Below, in pieces: positions 6,718-12,553 of a DNA stretch of 12,553 nt. Origin of the DNA: Candidatus Schekmanbacteria bacterium GWA2_38_11. GTDB lineage: Bacteria > Schekmanbacteria > GWA2-38-11. Numbering within the stretch: the stretch's first letter is position 1; each line of letters begins with the position of its first letter. The notes beneath the pieces were generated by a model. That model made no database searches and was not told the origin of the DNA. It worked only from the letters and a program-made list of their open reading frames with translations. Made by a program: the position numbers and the translations under genes. The stretch spans positions 7,037 to 19,589 of the forward strand of contig MGDB01000143.1 in NCBI GenBank assembly GCA_001790645.1, written 5' to 3'.

Positions 6718-7635
6718 TTACTTCCTTTCAGCCATTTCCATCATCACCCCGTATCTCAATCCCCGTGTGCTTGCAATAACCTCATTAAACCCAAAATAGT
6801 TCATTATCTCCTCAAGGATAATGGCTCCTGCAACGATTACATCTGCCCTTTCCGGTAAAAGACCTGCTATTTTTTTTCTTTCTTCTAAATTTCTTTCTTT
6901 TAGAAGAGATATAATTTCTTCAAGATTTGAAATTTGCATTTTGTAATTTTCAATCTGCAATCTATCATATAGGGGAAGTTTTAAAGAAATCTGTGCAAGG
7001 GTCGTAACAGTACCGGCAACTCCAATAAGAAGTCTTGTTTTTAAAGATTTTGGGAAAATACTGAGACTGTTCTTTATAAAATTCCTCATTTCTTTAATTT
7101 CATTTTCTCCGGGCGGGTCTGATTTTAAAAATTGCTCCGTCATCCTTATAGATCCTATTTCAAAGCTTTTAAAATACTCAGGTTTAATTCCTTTCCCAAA
7201 AACAACTTCTGTGCTTCCCCCTCCTATATCTATGACTGTTTTTCCCAATCCATCATCCTTTATACCTGAGATAGCTCCTGAAAAAGATAATTCTGCCTCT
7301 CTTATGCCTGATAATATTTCAACATTTACGCCGGTTTCTTCCTTAACCAGATTCAAAAAATCATTTGAATTCTCAGCATCTCTTAAGGCAGATGTACCTA
7401 TAACCTTTATCTTTTCTACTCCTGACTTTTTACATTCTTTTATATACTCCTTCAAAACCTCTAATGTGTTAATCATTCTGTCTTTCCTTAACAACCGGGT
7501 CTCATTAACTCCTTTGCCAATCCTCGTAACTCTTAGATCCTCCTTTAGAGACTGTATCTCTCTGCTTATTCCAAGTTCTCCGATCAGAAGGAGAACAGAA
7601 TTCGTCCCAATATCTATCACACCATATTTTTTCAT
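6718..7635 (-). CDS. Ppx/GppA family phosphatase (short form)
   Basis: A 305-aa cytoplasmic exopolyphosphatase / guanosine pentaphosphate phosphohydrolase homologue of the actin-like ATPase fold. It has only the two-lobed catalytic core, where E. coli Ppx and GppA are about 500 aa. Motifs are the phosphate-1 loop VIDIGTNSVLLL (6-17), GTSALRDAEN (80-89), the catalytic-glutamate segment SGIREAEL (109-116), the phosphate-2 loop VIDIGGGSTEVV (134-145), GVAGTVTTLA (205-214), RADVIVAGA (263-271) and the C-terminal STRGLRYGVM (289-298). It releases phosphate from polyphosphate ends or from pppGpp; the sequence does not decide which. The ATG is set by homology, since only a poor ribosome binding site precedes it. 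The glycosyltransferase gene follows after 4 bp. I leave the symbol empty because ppx and gppA cannot be separated. Confidence 0.9.
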   Translation of the reverse strand: MKKYGVIDIGTNSVLLLIGELGISREIQSLKEDLRVTRIGKGVNETRLLRKDRMINTLEVLKEYIKECKKSGVEKIKVIGTSALRDAENSNDFLNLVKEETGVNVEILSGIREAELSFSGAISGIKDDGLGKTVIDIGGGSTEVVFGKGIKPEYFKSFEIGSIRMTEQFLKSDPPGENEIKEMRNFIKNSLSIFPKSLKTRLLIGVAGTVTTLAQISLKLPLYDRLQIENYKMQISNLEEIISLLKERNLEERKKIAGLLPERADVIVAGAIILEEIMNYFGFNEVIASTRGLRYGVMMEMAERK

Positions 7636-7694
7636 AACACTTTGGCTAAAAGAAAGTCTCTTACTATTTTTTCAAAGACTTTAAATTTCTTATC

Positions 7695-7723
7695 TTGACT
7701 AATTGTGAACTTACATCTATTTT
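7695..7723 (+). promoter_or_regulatory. Possible promoter for the phosphoglucose/phosphomannose isomerase gene
   Basis: TTGACT (7695-7700), a 17-bp spacer and TATTTT (7718-7723) form a moderate sigma-70-type match in the 215-bp divergent gap (7636-7850). Transcription from it would include the AAGGAG site at 7838 and argues against a TTG start at 7695. I see no convincing promoter for ppx on the other strand and no other feature in this gap. Confidence 0.35.
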
Positions 7724-7850
7724 GAGCAAAATTAATGTATTTTTTCCTTCTTACCTTAAATGGAAAAAGTGGGATCAACCAATTCCGGCTTTTAACAATA
7801 AGTTATTAAAGCATATAGCTGTTAGAAGATTTAAATCAAGGAGAAAAAAG

Positions 7851-8906
7851 ATGAAAACTAAAGTTTTAGATAATAAGGATTTTATCTCCTCTATTGATAA
7901 AAGTTCCATGTACAGGGAACTTGATAATTTTCCAAAAACAATCTCTGAAAAAGTAACCCTTAACCTTCCTGATAACTATTCAAGAGTTAAAAATATTCTT
8001 GTTGGAGGCATGGGAGGATCAGGGATTTGCGGTGACATCATCCAGTCAACACTATTTGAGCTGATAGATTTACCAATCGAGGTAATCAAAGACTACTCCC
8101 TGCCAAAGCATATAAATTCTGAGTCACTTGTAATTGTAATCAGCTACTCTGGAAATACGGAAGAAACTTTGTCATTGTTTGATGAAGCTCAAAAAAGGGA
8201 ATCAAAAATTATTGCTATCTCCAATGGCGGGGAACTGCAAGAGAAGGCTAAAAAATTTAATTCTCCTTATATAAGGGTTAAGGAGAGTCTAATGCCGAGA
8301 ACAGCTCTTGGACATCTTCTTAATCCTCTCCTGAACATAGTTTTAAAACTTTTTCCTAATACTCTGGCATATCAGGATATATTAGAAGCAGAAAAAATAC
8401 TGTCTAATCTCCAAATTATTTATGCTTTAGGATCCCCGCTTTCAGAAAACCGTGCAAAAGAAATCGCAGAAAAGATTAAAAATAAATATATAATAATTTT
8501 TGGATCTGAATCAATAACAAGGCCTGCTGCTCTCCGGTTAAAAACCCAGTTTAATGAAAACTCAAAGCTTTCGGTATACTTTAACTGTTTCCCTGAACTT
8601 GGTCATAACGAAATAATTGGTATTACAGATGATCCTCTGTCAAAAAAAGACACTGTTATTATAACGCTGCGTTCACCTCTGGAAAATCCACAACTCAAGA
8701 AATGTATAGATGTTGCTCTGGAAATAATGAAACCAAGAGTAAATGAGGTTATAGAACTTTGGGGTCAGGGAAAATCGAAATTATCCCAGCTCCTCTCCAT
8801 GATTTTCTTAGGCGACTGGATTAGCTATTATTTAGCACTTCTCCGTGAAGTTGACCCGACACCGGTACCTTCAATTAACCAATTTAAGAAGATGAAGAAG
8901 GAGTAG
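7851..8906 (+). CDS. Bifunctional phosphoglucose/phosphomannose isomerase
   Basis: A 351-aa SIS-domain sugar isomerase of the PGI/PMI family first characterised in archaea, interconverting glucose-6-P or mannose-6-P with fructose-6-P. The first SIS domain shows ILVGGMGGSGICGD (49-62) and ISYSGNTEET (97-106), with MPRTALGHLL (148-157) in the linker. The second domain shows RLKTQFNENSK (229-239) with the conserved Asn-Glu, and the catalytic-base region ELGHNEI (249-255, His252). The C-terminus has GDWISYYLALL...DPTPV (321-339), a hallmark of the family. ATG 7851 has AAGGAGA 6-7 bp upstream and gives the usual N-terminus. The frame is open back to a TTG at 7695, but those 52 codons look non-homologous and overlap the promoter. 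It feeds central carbon flow or mannose for glycosylation. It leads a plus-strand trio with the PCP_red-like gene and trxA. Confidence 0.92.
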   Translation: MKTKVLDNKDFISSIDKSSMYRELDNFPKTISEKVTLNLPDNYSRVKNILVGGMGGSGICGDIIQSTLFELIDLPIEVIKDYSLPKHINSESLVIVISYSGNTEETLSLFDEAQKRESKIIAISNGGELQEKAKKFNSPYIRVKESLMPRTALGHLLNPLLNIVLKLFPNTLAYQDILEAEKILSNLQIIYALGSPLSENRAKEIAEKIKNKYIIIFGSESITRPAALRLKTQFNENSKLSVYFNCFPELGHNEIIGITDDPLSKKDTVIITLRSPLENPQLKKCIDVALEIMKPRVNEVIELWGQGKSKLSQLLSMIFLGDWISYYLALLREVDPTPVPSINQFKKMKKE

Positions 8907-8983
8907 AATGAGTGAACATTTGATTTTTTCGTTGACATCCAGAGATCTAATTTTTAAAGATTTCTTGATTTTAAGAGAAAAAA

Positions 8984-9199
8984 ATGAGAAAATTTATTTT
9001 TAAAGAAAATGCAAAAGAGATGTATGACACGATTTTAGAAGTTACACCTAAACATGTGAGAGAAACAACAAAAAACCGGCTCTGTGAGGCTCTTGAAAAA
9101 GTGTGTGGAGAGAGCGGAGAAGTTACAGAAGAAATATTCCTGAATGTAATAAAAGAGACAACACCGGAAGATTATCTGCCAATGGCATTATATTCTTAG
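8984..9199 (+). CDS. PCP_red-like small protein
   Basis: A 71-aa, largely helical and charged protein with no signal peptide or membrane segment. Its pattern (AKEMYDTILEVTPKHVRETT at 10-29, then LCEALEKV, then TEEIFLNVIKETTPEDY at 48-64) resembles the small helical PCP_red domain. That domain is found at the C-terminus of dark-operative protochlorophyllide reductase BchB and as free-standing proteins in non-phototrophs. The shared features are a proline followed by VR after the first helix, a second helix ending in GxSGE, and a T-E-E-shaped third helix. No function is known to me for the free-standing form, and nothing here suggests photosynthesis. The single Cys33 and Cys41 do not form a CxxC. 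The ribosome binding site is weak (AAGAGA). It lies 77 bp after the isomerase gene and 71 bp before trxA. The coding call is good; the family call is by eye. Confidence 0.6.
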   Translation: MRKFIFKENAKEMYDTILEVTPKHVRETTKNRLCEALEKVCGESGEVTEEIFLNVIKETTPEDYLPMALYS

Positions 9200-9270
9200 A
9201 GCCACTAATAACTAAACCAACTAAACCAAATTGAAATAGTTAATGAGGAAAGATATTAAAAGGAGGCAAG

Positions 9271-9591
9271 ATGGGAAAAGAAATTGAAATCAATGAGAAA
9301 AACTTTGAACAAGAGGTTTTAAAGTCTGATATCCCAGTGCTTATTGATTTCTGGGCTTCATGGTGCGGGCCTTGTAAGATGGTTGCACCAACAGTTGCAG
9401 AAATTTCTGAAGAGTATGCCGGGAAAGTAAAGGTCGGAAAATTGAATGTTGATGATAATCCCCTGCTTGCTTCCAAGTACGGTGTAATGTCTATTCCAAC
9501 TCTTATGCTTTTTAAAGGCGGTCAGGTAGCAGATCAACTCATAGGTGCCCAGGGGAAAGCACAGATCAACGCTATGATTGATAAAGCTTAA
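9271..9591 (+). CDS. trxA: Thioredoxin
   Basis: A 106-aa cytoplasmic thioredoxin, the standard single-domain length. The redox motif WCGPCK spans residues 31-36 (Cys32, Cys35) after DFWASW. The cis-proline is Pro76 in MSIPTLMLF, and the buried Asp26 of LIDFWA is present. It reduces protein disulfides using electrons from thioredoxin reductase, which is not in this window. The ATG has a strong AAAGGAGG site with a spacing of about 5. There is no signal peptide, so it is not a secreted TlpA/ResA-type protein. It is the last gene of the plus-strand group and runs into the minus-strand ahcY across a repeat-containing gap. Identity is clear, though other thioredoxin paralogues could exist in the genome. 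Confidence 0.96.
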   Translation: MGKEIEINEKNFEQEVLKSDIPVLIDFWASWCGPCKMVAPTVAEISEEYAGKVKVGKLNVDDNPLLASKYGVMSIPTLMLFKGGQVADQLIGAQGKAQINAMIDKA

Positions 9592-9608
9592 AGGTTTTTT
9601 CTCTTAAA

Positions 9609-9684
9609 AGGGTTCGAGGATTCCAGTTAAAAAAATCAAATACAACAATTCGTGTTTGGATTTTTCCTGGAACCCTTGAATTTT
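9609..9684. repeat. Inverted pair of the dispersed GAAyCC repeat, possible bidirectional terminator
   Basis: In the convergent trxA/ahcY gap, one copy reads on the minus strand as TGGAATCC then TCGAACCC (9625-9610). The other reads on the plus strand as TGGAACCC then TTGAATTT (9668-9683). The arms 9609-9626 and 9667-9684 can pair over 18 positions with one A-C mismatch and four G-U pairs, leaving a loop of about 40 nt. The plus-strand copy shares its core with 5304-5327. A role as a transcription end for both flanking genes is inferred from placement only. Confidence 0.55.
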
Positions 9685-9705
9685 CAAACCCTATAATTTA
9701 AAAAA

Positions 9706-10977
<1,272 letters not shown>

Positions 10978-11052
10978 TTATTATAATTTCATTCTAAATA
11001 TTTTGCTGATACCACTCCGTTTTAACTAAGATGCGTAGCATTTAAATATATT

Positions 11053-11073
11053 GGGCAGGTTAACAACCTGCCC
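11053..11073 (-). terminator. Perfect 9-bp hairpin between metK and ahcY
   Basis: GGGCAGGTT and AACCTGCCC pair exactly around a 3-base loop, about 45 bp after the metK stop. On the transcribed (minus) strand the stem is followed by AATATATTT, an AU-rich but not uniform U tract. It could be a weak intrinsic terminator or attenuator that lowers ahcY relative to metK, or an mRNA-stabilising stem. It is the most GC-rich hairpin I see in the intergenic DNA. Confidence 0.5.
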
Positions 11074-11081
11074 CTTTGTGT

Positions 11082-11100
11082 TTCCTATCATGAATAGGAA
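11082..11100 (-). repeat. Small hairpin just after metK
   Basis: TTCCTAT and ATAGGAA form a 7-bp perfect stem around a 5-base loop (CATGA in plus orientation). It lies 18 bp past the metK stop and just before the stronger hairpin at 11053-11073, giving a tandem of stems. Its right arm overlaps copy 2 of the 19-bp motif (11092-11110). Confidence 0.4.
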
Positions 11101-11110
11101 TAGCTTCCTT
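11092..11110. repeat. Copy 2 of the 19-bp post-gene motif
   Basis: GAATAGGAATAGCTTCCTT differs from 3114-3132 at one position. As there, it lies within about 30 bp of the stop codon of a minus-strand gene, here metK. Confidence 0.5.
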
Positions 11111-11118
11111 CCTTAACT

Positions 11119-12285
11119 TTAAAACCCGGCTGCACGCTTTATGTCTTCAGCTTTATTCGTTTTTTCCCAGGTGAACTCAGGTTCATTCCTGCCAAAATGG
11201 CCATAAGCTGCGGTCTTTTTAAATATAGGCCTTCTTAAATTAAGGTAACTGATTATACCGGCAGGTGTGAGATCGAAATTATCTCTTACTATTTTTTTAA
11301 ATTCTGAGGGAGAGATTTTCCCCGTGTTGAAGGTATCTATCATAATTGATACAGGCTCGGCAATCCCTATGGCATAGGCTAATTGTACTTCACACTTTTT
11401 GGCAATGCCGGCAGCAACAATATTCTTTGCAATGTGTCGCGCCATATATGAAGCTGATCTGTCAACCTTGGATGGATCTTTTCCTGAAAAAGCGCCACCT
11501 CCATGGCTGCCTACTCCCCCATAGGTGTCAACTATAATCTTTCTACCAGTTAAACCGCAATCACCCATTGGACCACCAACTACAAATCTTCCGGTAGGGT
11601 TAATATATATTGTCACATCTTTTTCATTAAATAGTCCCTTAGGCATAATAGGTTTTATCAGTTTCTCAACGATTTCCGGCTTCATCTCTTTGGGAGTTAT
11701 GTCTGGACTGTGCTGGGAAGAGACAATTATAGTATCAATTCTCACAGGTACACCACCAACATACTCAACTGTTACCTGGGTTTTACCATCTGGCCTGAGA
11801 TATTTAAGAGTTTTACTTTTTCTTAAATCTGATAACCCCTTTGCTAATTTATGGGCAAGTATTATGGGCATCGGCATTAACTCTTCTGTCTCATCACAGG
11901 CATATCCAAACATAAGTCCCTGATCACCTGCTCCCTGTGCTTTGGCTTCATCTTTGTTGACTCCTTGAGCAATATCAGGAGACTGTTCATCGATAGAGGT
12001 CAATACTGCACATGTTTCACAGTCAAACCCATATTTTGCCCTGTCATATCCTATCTCTCTTACGGTTGCTCTTGCAATTTTTGGAACATCTACGATTGCC
12101 TTTGTCGTAATTTCCCCTGCTATAACGATCAATCCTGTTGTTATTAATGTTTCGCACGCAACCCTTGAATTAGGGTCTTTGGCAATAACTGCATCTAAAA
12201 CCGCATCTGATATCTGATCAGCTATTTTGTCCGGATGTCCTTCGGTAACTGATTCAGATGTAAATAAAAAATCTTTTCTGCTCAC
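11119..12285 (-). CDS. metK: S-adenosylmethionine synthetase
   Basis: MetK makes S-adenosylmethionine from methionine and ATP, releasing phosphate and pyrophosphate; the enzyme is a cytoplasmic tetramer. The 388-aa length is standard for the bacterial type. Signatures are [20 protein letters not shown] (8-27), [12 protein letters not shown] (118-129), [20 protein letters not shown] (229-248), the P-loop-like GGGAFSGKD with PSKVDRS (262-277), and YGHFGR (361-366). Catalytic and metal-binding residues such as His17, Asp19 and the lysine of SGKD are present. The start is GTG, preceded by AAGGAG at a spacing of about 8. A 60-bp gap separates it from the end of ptsI upstream on the same strand, and ahcY follows downstream, giving the order ptsI, metK, ahcY. 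I see no SAM riboswitch in the short upstream gap. Identity is certain. Confidence 0.97.
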   Translation of the reverse strand: MSRKDFLFTSESVTEGHPDKIADQISDAVLDAVIAKDPNSRVACETLITTGLIVIAGEITTKAIVDVPKIARATVREIGYDRAKYGFDCETCAVLTSIDEQSPDIAQGVNKDEAKAQGAGDQGLMFGYACDETEELMPMPIILAHKLAKGLSDLRKSKTLKYLRPDGKTQVTVEYVGGVPVRIDTIIVSSQHSPDITPKEMKPEIVEKLIKPIMPKGLFNEKDVTIYINPTGRFVVGGPMGDCGLTGRKIIVDTYGGVGSHGGGAFSGKDPSKVDRSASYMARHIAKNIVAAGIAKKCEVQLAYAIGIAEPVSIMIDTFNTGKISPSEFKKIVRDNFDLTPAGIISYLNLRRPIFKKTAAYGHFGRNEPEFTWEKTNKAEDIKRAAGF

Positions 12286-12345
12286 TTTAAAGCTCCTTGA
12301 AAAAAGTTTGAATTAATTAGATTGATTTTTGATTTTAATTTTCCC

Positions 12346-12553
12346 TCAATTGAGAATTACTTTATTGTAAAGTTTTATTTTTATTTCTTCATTCAAATAA
12401 TTTTCTATCTCCTTAGACGTATCCAGAGATAGCACGTGGTCTGCAACTTTTTTTGCTTCTTCTAATGTTATAGATCTTATCAGTTTTTTGATATTCAGGA
12501 TGGACCCGGGGTTCATGCTCAACTCATTAATACCTAAACCAACAAGGATTAAG
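12346..12553 (-). CDS. ptsI: C-terminus of PTS enzyme I (partial, runs off the window)
   Basis: Reading the minus strand from the window edge gives 68 codons ending in TGA at 12346. The peptide begins LILVGLGINELSMNP, then IKKLIRSITLEEAKKVADHV, and ends in a lysine-rich tail. This closely matches the end of phosphoenolpyruvate-protein phosphotransferase (enzyme I), where GxGxxELSM...P, then IKxxIR, then EEAxxxA precede the C-terminus. Enzyme I takes phosphate from phosphoenolpyruvate and passes it to HPr in sugar uptake or regulatory phosphorelays. Other PEP-utilising enzymes such as PpsA lack this exact ending. The catalytic histidine and most of the protein lie beyond position 12553. metK starts 60 bp downstream on the same strand, so co-transcription is possible. 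Confidence 0.85.
   Translation of the reverse strand, partial: LILVGLGINELSMNPGSILNIKKLIRSITLEEAKKVADHVLSLDTSKEIENYLNEEIKIKLYNKVILN

Noticed and set aside
6915..6970. Stretch in ppx encoding QIENYKMQISN, resembling dispersed CAAATTTCAAAT-type intergenic repeats
   Set aside because: It aligns without a gap to the normal Ppx segment between the GVAGT motif and the RADVI motif, so there is no evidence of an insertion.
7211..7684. Plus-strand open frame of 157 codons
   Set aside because: It overlaps ppx on the opposite strand, where all Ppx/GppA motifs are intact, and it has no recognisable domain.
7695..7850. 52-codon in-frame N-terminal extension of the isomerase from a TTG
   Set aside because: The ATG at 7851 has a good Shine-Dalgarno and gives the normal family N-terminus. 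The extension overlaps a promoter-like sequence and has no homology I recognise.
8932..8960. TTGACA upstream of the PCP_red-like gene
   Set aside because: The -35 is exact but the best -10 at normal spacing matches only about half of consensus, so I do not list it as a promoter.
9231..9259. TTGAAA, 17 bp, TATTAA as a trxA promoter
   Set aside because: A transcript from it would begin about at the Shine-Dalgarno or after it, leaving out the ribosome binding site at 9259-9265.
12286..12345. SAM riboswitch upstream of metK
   Set aside because: The gap to ptsI is only 60 bp, AT-rich, and shows none of the paired elements of known SAM riboswitches.

Overview
This window is an AT-rich stretch of bacterial chromosome with short, mostly single-domain housekeeping genes, good AGGAGG-type ribosome binding sites and several GTG/TTG starts. 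No ribosomal RNA or phage marker fixes the lineage. The gene complement fits an uncultured, probably anaerobic or microaerophilic Gram-negative-like bacterium of the deltaproteobacterial/Nitrospirota/Schekmanbacteria sort: a short archaeal/Thermotoga-like SAH hydrolase, a bifunctional phosphoglucose/phosphomannose isomerase, an EF-G paralogue and a short Ppx. This taxonomic guess is weak inference.

Layout. Positions 28-3941 carry three minus-strand genes, read in the order HemF-like protein (3941-3147), secreted Ig-like/cupredoxin protein (3034-2291), EF-G-like GTPase (2118-28). A 234-bp divergent gap (3942-4175) with promoter-like sequences on both strands separates them from argC (4176-5216, plus, TTG start). 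A convergent gap with dispersed short repeats follows. Then come two minus-strand genes, ppx (7635-6718) and a translationally coupled polytopic PMT/ArnT-like glycosyltransferase (6713-5334). Across a second divergent gap, a plus-strand set follows: phosphoglucose/phosphomannose isomerase (7851-8906), a 71-aa PCP_red-like protein (8984-9199) and thioredoxin (9271-9591). A second convergent gap contains the same repeat family. The right end is a minus-strand group: the C-terminus of ptsI (running off the window edge), metK and ahcY.

How the genes work together. metK and ahcY make S-adenosylmethionine and dispose of S-adenosylhomocysteine, so they form an activated-methyl-cycle unit. ArgC belongs to arginine biosynthesis, the isomerase to hexose phosphate and mannose supply, PtsI to the phosphotransferase relay, and Ppx to polyphosphate or (p)ppGpp turnover. 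The glycosyltransferase presumably modifies an envelope lipid or protein. 

I see no mobile element, CRISPR array, tRNA or defence system. The least ordinary parts are the HemF homologue whose catalytic motifs look replaced, the cupredoxin gene beside it with a near-perfect palindrome in its leader, the EF-G paralogue with altered G3/G4 motifs, the PCP_red-like miniprotein, and a family of small intergenic repeats in both convergent gaps. None amounts to a demonstrable new system from sequence alone.
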